Shown in pieces: positions 1 through 8,231 of a stretch of 22,842 bases of DNA; position 1 is the stretch's first letter; every line of letters begins with the position of its first letter. Under the pieces are notes generated by a model. That model did no database searches and had not been told where the DNA came from. It was given only the letters and a program-made list of their open reading frames with translations. Where the stretch lies: positions 1 to 22,842 of the forward strand of contig CAYUKO010000057.1 in the NCBI GenBank assembly GCA_964445375.1, in the 5' to 3' direction. Source of the stretch: COE1 sp964445375. GTDB taxonomy: Bacteria; Bacillota; Clostridia; Lachnospirales; Lachnospiraceae. Both the position numbers and the translations under genes were made by a program.

Positions 1-16
1 TTTATATACTATAATT

Positions 17-60
17 GTAATTATTCAGTACCTTCATAATTACATGCAAAAATCCATCCT
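17..60 (-). repeat. Imperfect repeat, copy 1 (palindrome plus conserved box)
   Basis: Forward 17-43 is a near-perfect palindrome with 8-bp arms GTAATTAT (17-24) and ATAATTAC (36-43) around an 11-nt centre TCAGTACCTTC. Further on, 49-60 reads AAAATCCATCCT. Both blocks recur in the same order and orientation at 10412-10455, with a short variable stretch between them. The first 23 bases, from GTAATTATT to TTCATAA, are identical in the two copies. No coding gene covers this copy. Its AAAATCC part also forms one arm of the adjacent terminator hairpin. It could be a small palindromic mobile element or a cis-acting site; the sequence alone does not decide. Confidence 0.75.
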
Positions 61-86
61 TAATTTGCTTCGCAAATGGATTTTTG
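47..86 (-). terminator. Intrinsic terminator hairpin, active on minus strand (possibly both)
   Basis: The outer arms CAAAAATCC (47-55) and GGATTTTTG (78-86) pair perfectly. An inner hairpin ATTTGC-TTC-GCAAAT (63-77) completes the stem, with a 7-nt bulge at 56-62. Read on the minus strand the structure ends in a run of five T, as expected of a Rho-independent terminator; the plus strand also ends in five T. It lies beyond the last gene of the polysaccharide operon, but also about 60 nt downstream of a minus-strand promoter at 156-184. It may therefore end the long operon, act as a leader attenuator, or both. Confidence 0.75.
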
Positions 87-90
87 TTTA

Positions 91-148
91 TTGTATCATT
101 TTCTTACGGTCTCAGCAGTAAATGCTTCGACCTACCTGAACAATACAA
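91..148 (-). ncRNA. Candidate structured leader RNA or small RNA
   Basis: On the minus strand this stretch can fold into a closed element. The closing stem is UUGUAU (148-143) with AUACAA (96-91). Inside it sits a symmetric hairpin: GGUC (132-129) with GACC (111-108), a tandem GA/GA mismatch (128-127 with 113-112), AGCA (126-123) with UGCU (117-114), and a UUUAC loop. Tandem GA mismatches are stable only on the minus-strand RNA; the plus strand would have TC/TC there. A promoter lies immediately upstream and a terminator immediately downstream, so a transcript of about 100 nt is expected. I do not recognise a known riboswitch class. A leader for an operon outside the window, including a site for processive antitermination, is as likely as a free small RNA. 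Confidence 0.45.
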
Positions 149-155
149 ACAACTC

Positions 156-184
156 ATTTTACCACAAACTACATAAAACGTCAA
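156..184 (-). promoter_or_regulatory. Sigma-A type promoter firing leftwards out of the window
   Basis: The minus strand reads TTGACG (184-179), 17 bases, then TAAAAT (161-156), with TGG directly before the -10 box, which is an extended -10. Both hexamers differ from consensus at one position and the spacing is optimal. It lies 27 bp beyond the stop codon of the last polysaccharide gene. The predicted start is near 149, just before the structured RNA at 91-148. Confidence 0.65.
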
Positions 185-211
185 AATTAGTATGCTAAAA
201 AATAATTTTCT

Positions 212-1558
212 TTATTCATCATATCCAAGTACCGCTACAACCTCATTCGTTTTGAGATCATAAACAATGGCTGACCAGTTCTTTTGCGGCGTATCATAAT
301 TGATTCCCTCAATCAAAACCTGCAATACTTTTCTCTCGCGCACAAGGACTACTTCTGTACCTTCTATTCTTTGATGTACGATTCCATCCTCACTCCATGC
401 TTTAGATACGACAGGCTCTCCTTCCACGTAAATCCATTGATACTGCTGCTTATCCTTTCCACCTTTGTAAGTTAGAATGACTGCATAATTCTCCTGGTCA
501 TCCAACATCTCCTTACATTCCGTAATCGTTGTGGCCTCTGTAAAATAGCTTTCCGTTACCTCTAATCTCTTCTGATAAGCCACCGCTTCATCCCAGCTGT
601 TTGGTTCTGCATCCTCTCGCCTGTCCGGTAATTCATAATTTGCCTTGAGATACGCTCCCATATGAGAAGAAACCTTTGCCGCTCCCTGATTATTCAAATG
701 ATAAATATCACGAAAATCCGTTGCCATATCCAGTCCGATTTCTTCTGCCAAAGGATTATAGTCCACAAAAGCAATGTCAAGACTCTCTGCAAGCTTTCCT
801 ATCTCTGTGGTAAAATACTCATACCAGTCCTGCTTGGGAGACTTAAATAAAACAAACGCAATCCCTTCCTCCTTACAGATTGCTGCCATTTCTTCCAGGC
901 AACTGACTGCCTGTTCATCCAGCCATACACTGCCTTCCTGCACATAACCAGACAAATCAACAGGCGCATCTGAGACCTCGTTGGTCCTTAGATATCCTTT
1001 GGTCCAATTCGTTTTCTCTTCCCATGGATACGTATAATCCTGCTTTGATATCTCTTTCCAGCGCTCATGATAACGAAGCATGGGAAATACATAGGACATA
1101 TACTCGTCATCCACTTTACCAAGCATCTGATAAATGCATCCTAACTTATCCAGCGTCAGAGGCATATCTGTTAATCCCCAAAGCATACTATCCTCGCCAA
1201 TCGTAGAAGTATTCTGTCCCGGAATATAATTTACCTCCAGCGCAACCACCTTGGGATTTTGTCTCTTTAAGGCTTCCTTTAAATACAACAGGGAAATGTC
1301 CATGGACTGTGAAGAACTTGCAAAATTGTAAGAAGCAATGCCATACTCTTCATAAAGCACTAAAGGATCTATGGTACAAAAGCTGTTACTGCTTCCGATA
1401 AAAAGCACATCTATGTCCTTTTTCTTCTCTTCATAAAAGCCATCCACAATTGTTGTGGAGTCCTGAATAAACTTTGCCTGTAGAATTTCCTGCGTGATCC
1501 CCAACACCACCATTGTCATTGCAAGAAAAATGACAATAGCAATCACCCTTTTTTTCAT
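212..1558 (-). CDS. Membrane-anchored SGNH-like protein, partner of the MBOAT acyltransferase
   Basis: About 448 residues if started at the second ATG (1558), which has GGGG eight bases upstream; the ATG at 1564 is only two bases from that site. A hydrophobic N-terminal segment (about 5-22) is a signal anchor, placing the rest outside the cell. Residues 55-59 read GSSNS, a plausible nucleophile-Ser block. D284 and H287 form a DxxH pair in the DIYHLNNQG stretch. This layout is that of the DltD/AlgJ/AlgX type of SGNH protein that works with MBOAT acyltransferases in O-acetylating polysaccharides. The MBOAT gene lies 28 bp upstream, which supports a pair. The last third (from about 330) has no domain I recognise. 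Whether it transfers or removes an acyl group cannot be told. Last gene of the operon. Confidence 0.75.
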   Translation of the reverse strand: MKKRVIAIVIFLAMTMVVLGITQEILQAKFIQDSTTIVDGFYEEKKKDIDVLFIGSSNSFCTIDPLVLYEEYGIASYNFASSSQSMDISLLYLKEALKRQNPKVVALEVNYIPGQNTSTIGEDSMLWGLTDMPLTLDKLGCIYQMLGKVDDEYMSYVFPMLRYHERWKEISKQDYTYPWEEKTNWTKGYLRTNEVSDAPVDLSGYVQEGSVWLDEQAVSCLEEMAAICKEEGIAFVLFKSPKQDWYEYFTTEIGKLAESLDIAFVDYNPLAEEIGLDMATDFRDIYHLNNQGAAKVSSHMGAYLKANYELPDRREDAEPNSWDEAVAYQKRLEVTESYFTEATTITECKEMLDDQENYAVILTYKGGKDKQQYQWIYVEGEPVVSKAWSEDGIVHQRIEGTEVVLVRERKVLQVLIEGINYDTPQKNWSAIVYDLKTNEVVAVLGYDE

Positions 1559-1586
1559 GTGCATAACCCCTTTTCCAACCTAATAT

Positions 1587-3077
1587 CTAAAACTGAAAAT
1601 AAATAAACTGTGTCGCATCGTACCCTGTACCATAAACTCCAAATACCAGAATGGCAACCAATAATCCAATTGCAATCAGGTACTGCGCCGCAAGACACTG
1701 TCCCTTCACCAGCGTATCAAAATATATCTTTTTCTTCTCACAAAGCCAGTCTATTATGAGTAGAATCAAAATTGCCACAAACAGCACTCTCATTTCCTTC
1801 TCATCCAGTCCCATATGATAGATATTTCCAGAGGTCAGCGACCATATATCGAGTCTTGTAAACATACGCTGTAAATAATAGATTCCATCGCGAACGGACT
1901 CTGCACGGAAAAAGACAAAAGACATCACAGATAAAACAAAGGTCACAAACATCTGAATCGCATGATATCCCGCTGCCTGTATATCCACATGACATAGAGC
2001 ATTCCACTTCTTTTTCACCGGTTTTAAAATATCGCCAATGACAATCATACCGCCATGCAGCACGCCCCAGAATACAAAATGCCAGCTTGCTCCATGCCAC
2101 AAGCCACTAATGAAAAAGGTAATCATCGTATTCAGATAGTATCTGCTTTTAGAACAACGATTTCCACCCAATGGAATATAGATGTAATCACGAAGCCACG
2201 AGCTTAGAGATATATGCCATCTTCTCCAAAATTCACTAATGCTCTTAGAGAAAAACGGAGCTGCAAAATTCTGCATCAGATCAATGCCAAGAATTCCGGC
2301 TGCACCAATGGCAATTGCCGAATAACTTGCAAAATCACAATATAACTGTACCAAAAACAGTACCGCTCCGAATAAAAGTGCTACCCCTTCCATCATATAA
2401 TAAGAATCAAAGACTTCATCCACAAGAATTGCCGCCCGATCTGCAATCACAAGCTTCATAAAGTATCCCCACAGCATCACAAGAAGCCCTCTTGTTACTT
2501 TCTCAAAGTTCCAGGATGGTTTGTCTGTTATTCCCTTGACCTGCTTAAGCAGATTGCCACTTCTCTCGATTGGTCCTGCCACAAGCTGTGGGAAAAAGGA
2601 CACAAACAATGCATAGCTTATGAAATTCTTCTCCGCCTTGATATCTCCACGATACACATCAATCATGTATCCTAACGCCTGAAAAGTATAGAAGGAAATT
2701 CCTACTGGTAATATGATATCAAGCGTACTTTCCTTCAGCCCATAGCCAAACACTGACATCATATCGGAAAGCAAATCATGTAAAAAATAGAAATATTTAA
2801 AGAAAATAAGAATCGCAAGATTCAAAACAAGCCCACTGACCAAAACCAGCTTCCTTGGAATCTTTTTCGATTCCTCAAAGCAATCAAGAAGTCTTGCACA
2901 TATGTATGTAATGATGGTAGAAGCCAGAATCAGTAGTGCATACTTAGGATTCCAGCCCATATAGAAATAATAACTTGCCAACAAAAGCCAGATCGTTCTG
3001 GCTTTCTTTGGCAACATATAAAAGCATAATACTACAACTGGGAAAAAGACTGCAAACTCAAAGGTCGTAAACTGCAT
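1587..3077 (-). CDS. MBOAT family O-acyltransferase (AlgI/DltB type)
   Basis: 496 residues, a usual length for AlgI-like proteins, with many hydrophobic segments along the whole chain. The family hallmarks are visible: GISFYTFQALGYMIDVYRG in the first third, FFPQLVAGPIER after it, and WHGASWHFVFWGVLHG at about 327-342, where H328 (WHG) and H341 (LHG) are the expected catalytic-site histidines. Family members move acyl groups, usually acetyl, across the membrane and give them to a surface glycan together with an SGNH partner, here the next gene. The ATG at 3077 has AGGT six bases upstream. The gene starts 15 bp after the preceding GT2. Probable role: O-acetylation of the polysaccharide made by this operon; the acyl donor and acceptor are inferred. 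Confidence 0.88.
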   Translation of the reverse strand: MQFTTFEFAVFFPVVVLCFYMLPKKARTIWLLLASYYFYMGWNPKYALLILASTIITYICARLLDCFEESKKIPRKLVLVSGLVLNLAILIFFKYFYFLHDLLSDMMSVFGYGLKESTLDIILPVGISFYTFQALGYMIDVYRGDIKAEKNFISYALFVSFFPQLVAGPIERSGNLLKQVKGITDKPSWNFEKVTRGLLVMLWGYFMKLVIADRAAILVDEVFDSYYMMEGVALLFGAVLFLVQLYCDFASYSAIAIGAAGILGIDLMQNFAAPFFSKSISEFWRRWHISLSSWLRDYIYIPLGGNRCSKSRYYLNTMITFFISGLWHGASWHFVFWGVLHGGMIVIGDILKPVKKKWNALCHVDIQAAGYHAIQMFVTFVLSVMSFVFFRAESVRDGIYYLQRMFTRLDIWSLTSGNIYHMGLDEKEMRVLFVAILILLIIDWLCEKKKIYFDTLVKGQCLAAQYLIAIGLLVAILVFGVYGTGYDATQFIYFQF

Positions 3078-3092
3078 ATTTTTACCTGCCTA

Positions 3093-4118
3093 TTATTTTA
3101 TCTTTCCTGTTAATTTGCGATATGCATATAAAAGCTTAAAGTATATCAGGAATGTGAACGGTGACTTAATATGTAATGCCGCCATTTTCTTCTGTTCCTC
3201 ATCATACTCTTTGATATAATACGGATTCTCCTGGAAATCCGGGAACTCTTCTACCATTCCCTTGGCAATCAGCTTTAAAAAGTCAAGCTTTGGATGCTTC
3301 ATGCCAAGCATATAGGTATATAATGTATTCATATAATAAAGCTTCGTAAAAGCAAATTCAAATTCTTTACGATACATCTTGTAAAAACCGCATTTTCTTG
3401 CTTCTTCAATCAGCTTTTTACCCATAAGAAGTCTTGCTTCGCACTTTTCCATACTGATTTCATGAACGGTCGAAGCATCATGCTGATAATAATAATATAA
3501 CGGCTCATCCACTTTCTCAAAGTGGGTAAAATGCAACATCCAGATAGGAGATGCACAATTATCTTCATAAAAAGTCTTTTCCGGGAAACGGAGGTGATTC
3601 TCATCTATGACAGACTTTAAGTAAATCTTTATTACCATACTTCCCGGATTCATAACGAAGAGCTTACCCTTTTCGATATTCATGACACCTGTCTGATCCG
3701 CAGTATTATTTGGTACGACTCTTCCAATCTTCATGCTCTGTTCTTCTGTCATATTATAATCACAGCCAACAACATCCGCACCCGTTTCTTCTGCCTTATG
3801 CACAAGCTTCTCATACATATCTGGTGCAACCCAGTCATCAGAGTCCACAAAACCAAGCCAGATTCCTCTTGCAATATCCATGCCCATATTTCTTGCGCCG
3901 CCCTGTTTTCTGTTCTCATAGGACTGCAACGCCTTGAATTTCCATGGGTACTTTGACTCATATTCCTTTAAAATTTCAAAAGATTCATCGGTCGATGCAT
4001 CATCAACAGCAATAATTTCATAATCAGAAATCGTCTGATTCACAAGAGAATCCAAACAGAAACGTAATTTATTTCCTGCCGCCATATTATGCACAGGTAC
4101 TACAATACTCAGCTTCAT
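3093..4118 (-). CDS. GT2 family glycosyltransferase
   Basis: 341 residues. The N-terminal GT-A domain begins MKLSIVVPVHN, with VDDAS at 38-42 binding the nucleotide and DSDD at 92-95 as the metal-binding DxD motif. The C-terminal part (about 240-341) is basic and alpha-helical in look, with FLIYFKLLYAYRKL near the end as a possible membrane-contact segment. It should add one sugar to the lipid-linked repeat unit on the cytoplasmic face; donor and acceptor cannot be read. The gene follows the ABC transporter by 3 bp; the ribosome site AGGAG straddles that gene's stop codon, which suggests translational coupling. Confidence 0.88.
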   Translation of the reverse strand: MKLSIVVPVHNMAAGNKLRFCLDSLVNQTISDYEIIAVDDASTDESFEILKEYESKYPWKFKALQSYENRKQGGARNMGMDIARGIWLGFVDSDDWVAPDMYEKLVHKAEETGADVVGCDYNMTEEQSMKIGRVVPNNTADQTGVMNIEKGKLFVMNPGSMVIKIYLKSVIDENHLRFPEKTFYEDNCASPIWMLHFTHFEKVDEPLYYYYQHDASTVHEISMEKCEARLLMGKKLIEEARKCGFYKMYRKEFEFAFTKLYYMNTLYTYMLGMKHPKLDFLKLIAKGMVEEFPDFQENPYYIKEYDEEQKKMAALHIKSPFTFLIYFKLLYAYRKLTGKIK

Positions 4119-4121
4119 ATC

Positions 4122-5861
4122 CTAGCGCTCCTTAATAATCGCTCCATCCTCAACACGGAATACCATATCGCATTTTTCTATCGTCTGCAATCTGTGTGCA
4201 ATGATAATCAATGTCTTCTTACCATGCAGACGGTTAATGGAATCCATAATCGCTGCCTCTGTATCATTATCGAGTGCAGAGGTTGCTTCATCCAGAATCA
4301 ACACCTCAGGATCATTATACAGTGCTCTGGCAATACCAATACGCTGTCTTTGTCCACCAGACAGACGGATTCCACGTTCACCAATACCTGTATTAACTCC
4401 CTCTGGTAAAGTCTTTACAAATTCATCAAGCTGTGCTTCCTTTAATGCATACCAAAGTCTTTCATCATCGATTTCTTCTTCCGGTACACCAAATGCTACA
4501 TTCTTACGGATATCGGCATCCAGAAGGAATATCATCTGTGGAATGTAGCCTACATTTGCAAGCCACTCTCTGTAATGCTCCTGAATATCTGCATCATCCG
4601 CCATAACCTTACCCGTTTCCAGCTTTAAAAGACCAAGTAAAATGTCAATAATGGTTGTCTTTCCTGCACCACTGGCACCAACAACACCAATCGATTTTCC
4701 AATTGGGAAGGAAACACTTGCGTGATCAAAGATCAGCTTATCGGAATTCGGATAATGATACGTAATATCCTCTAAGTTAACTGCCTTTGTTACAGGAAGC
4801 TTTTCCTTTGCTACTACTGCATAAGAAATATCTGTGTTCTCTTCATTGGTTTCCTCAACCAGGTTATCACTGACATTGAAGAAGAATGGCTCATTAAATG
4901 CCATACTGGTCATCTGATTATTGATTCTGCTGGCTGCCGGCAACAAACGCATCGCTGCAATACCAAATGCTGCAAAAAGGGAAATCATACCAGACACATT
5001 AGAGCCTGTCACAATCAATACCAGAATATAACCAAGAAGCCCTGCCATACAAACAGTCTCAATCAAAAGCTTTGGCGTATTGTTGAAGAGACTGAAACGC
5101 TCCATTGCCTTTACATAGCCTTCACCAACCTTGCAATATTCATTGATAAAGTACTGTTCCTTTCCAGCTACCTTAATATCCTTAATACCCTGAATCGTCT
5201 GGGCAATCCATGAAAACATGCTTGCACCATAATCCTGATTCTCCTTACCCGTACGGTTCATAATTGGCTTAATGATATTTTTAATAACCACTAATGTTAC
5301 TACTAACAACACACCAATAATCACGGTCATAACCGGGTCCTTCATCGCAAGCGCTATTACAAGGAATATTGCCACAATTGTTTCTGAAGCAATCTGCAAA
5401 ACAGACTGAATCAATGCATACATGTTACTCACATCTGCTGTAATACTTCTTTGAATCACAGAAGTTTCCGCATTCAAGTAATACTCATAGTCCTTTTTTA
5501 CAAAGCTCTTCATCAGATTAGCTGCCGTTTTGAACTGATTGGAGTAAACAAAACGGTACAGGCTTCTCTGCATCATAAACTGGAATACACTTTTTGAAAT
5601 ATACAAAAAAATCAAAAACAGGATTGCAAGAACGGAAAATTGAACCGTTCCATCTAAATGTAAGATCTCGCAAATTGTTTTATAAGTATCTCCCTGCTCT
5701 AAGGTTACCGGATCGACAATCAACTGAACCACATTCATAACCATCAAAACCGTTACCGTTTCCAGAAACGCAGCTATTACCATCATACAAAGCAGTCCCA
5801 GCATGGAACGCTTCTGCTTCTTGTCCATTAAGATATTTATTTTCTTTAAAATCTTTAACAT
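4122..5861 (-). CDS. ABC transporter, permease-ATPase fusion, PglK/MsbA-like lipid-linked glycan flippase
   Basis: About 579 residues from the ATG at 5861, which has GGAG ten bases upstream. The open frame extends further upstream but only into the preceding gene. The first 340 residues hold about six membrane segments. The ATPase domain is complete: Walker A GASGAGKT (395-402), Q-loop GYIPQ (438-442), signature LSGGQ (500-504), Walker B VLILDE (520-525), H-loop His556. The arrangement and the GYIPQ..FLLDADIRKNVAFG stretch resemble PglK-type half-transporters, which flip undecaprenyl-linked oligosaccharides and work as homodimers. No Wzx-type flippase is visible in the window, so this is the best candidate for moving the repeat unit outward. 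Substrate is inferred from context. Confidence 0.88.
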   Translation of the reverse strand: MLKILKKINILMDKKQKRSMLGLLCMMVIAAFLETVTVLMVMNVVQLIVDPVTLEQGDTYKTICEILHLDGTVQFSVLAILFLIFLYISKSVFQFMMQRSLYRFVYSNQFKTAANLMKSFVKKDYEYYLNAETSVIQRSITADVSNMYALIQSVLQIASETIVAIFLVIALAMKDPVMTVIIGVLLVVTLVVIKNIIKPIMNRTGKENQDYGASMFSWIAQTIQGIKDIKVAGKEQYFINEYCKVGEGYVKAMERFSLFNNTPKLLIETVCMAGLLGYILVLIVTGSNVSGMISLFAAFGIAAMRLLPAASRINNQMTSMAFNEPFFFNVSDNLVEETNEENTDISYAVVAKEKLPVTKAVNLEDITYHYPNSDKLIFDHASVSFPIGKSIGVVGASGAGKTTIIDILLGLLKLETGKVMADDADIQEHYREWLANVGYIPQMIFLLDADIRKNVAFGVPEEEIDDERLWYALKEAQLDEFVKTLPEGVNTGIGERGIRLSGGQRQRIGIARALYNDPEVLILDEATSALDNDTEAAIMDSINRLHGKKTLIIIAHRLQTIEKCDMVFRVEDGAIIKER

Positions 5862-5862
5862 T

Positions 5863-7011
5863 CTACTTGTTCTCCAATACTTTATGCTCATTTGCCAGCG
5901 ATAGACCAGCTTTTTTATTAAATGCATGTTTCTCCGGGTCTTCATATGCATCCCAGAAGCTTGCGCCAAGATTAATCTTCTCTTCTACAAAATCCATGGA
6001 ATTCATGGCTGTTGTAAGAATGGAAATTGCCTTTTTCACGCGAAGTCCTTCAAACATATTCAATACTTCAATCGGAAATCTTCCCCGAAGTACGATGCAG
6101 TCAGGACACAAGGTTACATAATCTATCATATCTCGTGGATGCGGTTTTATCAATACCCGATAACCCTGACAATACTTTGAAATGACATCCAGACACACTT
6201 TTTTTCTTGCTTCTTCCTCTACCGGGTGCGGTTCTGTTAAAAACATGGCAAATTCTTCGCCTTCAAACCTTGGCTTCATCTGTTCCAAAAGCATATCCGC
6301 ATCTTCAATAAATGCCTGAACCATAAGTTTCTTCTGCTCACTTGTAAGCTCCTGCTCCAATGGCTTTCTTGGCACCTCTACGAATCTTGGACAATCCGTC
6401 GGCACGACACTTCTATCATTGATTTCCATATCAAGACAATACTTACCCCACCCATTCATAATGAAGATAAGATTATGTCTGGAAAACCATGCCTTGAGCT
6501 TAAAATGTCCGTGATTTGCCACATACGCATCATCAAGATTCTTCAGACAGTCCAGTCCATCCTCTACGGCATGATAATAAATCTTCTTATAATTCAAGTA
6601 ATATCCTATCGGATCGCTGTCACAAAATACATAAATATCCTGATACGCCTTAAAGTCAATCGTAATGTATGGTTCTTCACATTTTGGAAGACGCTTGGTA
6701 AAAATCATACGATTTATCATGTGCTTTATGATATTGCTGTAATTCTGTCGATACTTGGCAAGCTCCGGGAAAAAATTCTCATGCTTTTCATCCAATTTCA
6801 ATACTTCATGAAAAATACCGGTTTTGGCAAGTCTTTCGCCCAGATTTTCAAACTTTGTCGATATTTCACTTAATGCGATATCTCCCTTTTGATATACTGT
6901 GCCAGAAGCACTGGCTTCTCTTTGCAGCTTCATTTCTTTTAAAACTGCTACATACACATGGTAAAAAGTATGACAGACATAGATTCTGCTCTTTGTCTTC
7001 TTCTGTTTCAT
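5863..7011 (-). CDS. GT52/polysialyltransferase-like glycosyltransferase (GT-B type)
   Basis: About 382 residues from the ATG at 7011, which has AGGAG eleven bases upstream; a TTG at 7020 is too close to that site. The N-terminus reads RIYVCHTFYHVYVA (9-22), like the opening strand of GT52 enzymes. A central YYHAVEDGLDCLKN block is followed by FLTEPHPVEEEARKK and by KPHPRD at 289-294. The HP motif in such a stretch binds CMP-sugar in bacterial sialyltransferases of GT52, GT38 and relatives. GT52 also contains glucosyltransferases, and no sialic acid synthesis genes lie here, so the sugar is unknown. The gene ends one base before the ABC transporter starts and begins 14 bp after a GT4, so it is part of the same operon. 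Confidence 0.65.
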   Translation of the reverse strand: MKQKKTKSRIYVCHTFYHVYVAVLKEMKLQREASASGTVYQKGDIALSEISTKFENLGERLAKTGIFHEVLKLDEKHENFFPELAKYRQNYSNIIKHMINRMIFTKRLPKCEEPYITIDFKAYQDIYVFCDSDPIGYYLNYKKIYYHAVEDGLDCLKNLDDAYVANHGHFKLKAWFSRHNLIFIMNGWGKYCLDMEINDRSVVPTDCPRFVEVPRKPLEQELTSEQKKLMVQAFIEDADMLLEQMKPRFEGEEFAMFLTEPHPVEEEARKKVCLDVISKYCQGYRVLIKPHPRDMIDYVTLCPDCIVLRGRFPIEVLNMFEGLRVKKAISILTTAMNSMDFVEEKINLGASFWDAYEDPEKHAFNKKAGLSLANEHKVLENK

Positions 7012-7025
7012 ATTCTTCAAAGCTC

Positions 7026-8231
7026 CTATCGTTTGATATAAGGATTCCTTGCATATTCATAACCATCTTTTGGTTTAATAACAGGCGCTATGCTTAACGG
7101 GCCTTCTTTCTGAGGCTCTACCTTTCCTTGCAGAAGTCCTTCACAGAATTCATATAAACGCTCAGCCGCTACCTTTGGATTCCAAAAAGAAGTCATGGTA
7201 TGATATGCATGGACTCCAAGCTCCTTACGAAGCGTTTCATCCTGAACCAGTCTTACTACCTGTTCTTCAAATTCCTTATACTTTCCTGTCTTGTAAACCA
7301 ATCCATTATATTCATGCTGTACCAGAAATGGAGCCGCTCCAATTCCATGGCCCGCTACCACAGCACAAGCACTGTTCATGGATTCATTTAAGACAGCTCC
7401 CCATCCCTCAAGATAGTCACTGGTAAACAGGAATATATCCGATTCCTCCATAAACCGTCTGACATTCTTAGGTGGCTGGAAACCATGGAAGGTTACCTCC
7501 TCCTGTAACTGTTTTTTCTCTACCATGCGATGAAGCTTCTCTTCCAGCTCACCGCCGCCTACCATATCCAGGTGAAAGGATATGCCCTGTTTCTTTAAAT
7601 AACAAGCGATTTTTATTGCATATTCCGGGTGCTTTAATTTCAAAAAACGTCCTGCCCATAAAATTCTCACCTGATTATTTCCCTTCTTGTCCAAATGTCT
7701 TTTCTGAAAAAACAAAGAATCCAGATTATACTCATGAACCTCCGGAAAATAACCCCACTTAAACTTCTTGTCCGGATATGCCTTTACAATCTCAAAATCC
7801 GAAGCAACATAAGCACCATGGCAGAGCAGATACACCGGGCTTTCCCGATACTGCGTATGATCCTCATGCTTCTTCTTTAATCCCCTTGGAGAAATTGCCT
7901 TCCACTGTCCCTCACGATACAAACGCTCACTGGAACGAATGACAATCTTTCCCGCCTGTAACCTTGGCTTAATATAGCTCTCATCTTCCACACCGCCAAA
8001 GATGACAATATCACTATTCATAATGAGCCCTGCACAAGCTTCCGGCTCCTCATAATACAACTTTAAATAAGAAAGAGAAGCAACTTCACTTCCCCATCCC
8101 ATCTTTACTCTGTCTTCTTCCATCGGTTCCGTCTGGATAAAGGCAAATTCGCTGCCAAGCTTTTGATAAAGCTCATTCGCCAGCGGAATCTGATGGTGAT
8201 TGATATAATTAGATACTATGGTTAATTTCAT
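7026..8231 (-). CDS. GT4 family glycosyltransferase
   Basis: About 401 residues from the ATG at 8231 (MKLTIVSNYINHHQIPLA), with GGAG seven bases upstream; the longer open frame runs back into the preceding gene and is rejected. It overlaps the end of that gene by 23 bp. GT-B architecture: the second domain opens with VRILWAGRFLKLKHPEYAIK, followed by LDMVGGGELEEKL and VTFHGF. The EX7E nucleotide-sugar motif is E275-GWGAVLN-E283, then a Gly-rich GHGIGAAPFLV. This is a retaining cytoplasmic transferase that should extend the lipid-linked unit; the sugar cannot be read. Confidence 0.9.
   Translation of the reverse strand: MKLTIVSNYINHHQIPLANELYQKLGSEFAFIQTEPMEEDRVKMGWGSEVASLSYLKLYYEEPEACAGLIMNSDIVIFGGVEDESYIKPRLQAGKIVIRSSERLYREGQWKAISPRGLKKKHEDHTQYRESPVYLLCHGAYVASDFEIVKAYPDKKFKWGYFPEVHEYNLDSLFFQKRHLDKKGNNQVRILWAGRFLKLKHPEYAIKIACYLKKQGISFHLDMVGGGELEEKLHRMVEKKQLQEEVTFHGFQPPKNVRRFMEESDIFLFTSDYLEGWGAVLNESMNSACAVVAGHGIGAAPFLVQHEYNGLVYKTGKYKEFEEQVVRLVQDETLRKELGVHAYHTMTSFWNPKVAAERLYEFCEGLLQGKVEPQKEGPLSIAPVIKPKDGYEYARNPYIKR

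Noticed and set aside
1..16. TATA-rich sequence at the left edge that could be a -10 box for a leftward promoter.
   Set aside because: No acceptable -35 box at 16-18 bp; the A+T richness alone explains it.
1801..2100. 99-residue open frame on the minus strand inside the MBOAT gene.
   Set aside because: Out-of-frame shadow of a clear family gene, with a Cys/Trp-rich composition unlike a real protein.
4201..4548. 115-residue plus-strand open frame opposite the ATPase domain.
   Set aside because: Serine-rich antisense reading of the conserved ATPase; no ribosome site or promoter of its own.
5862..5969. Longer start of the ABC transporter.
   Set aside because: The extra 36 residues are the other-frame reading of the preceding gene; the ATG at 5861 has a ribosome site and gives the normal family length.
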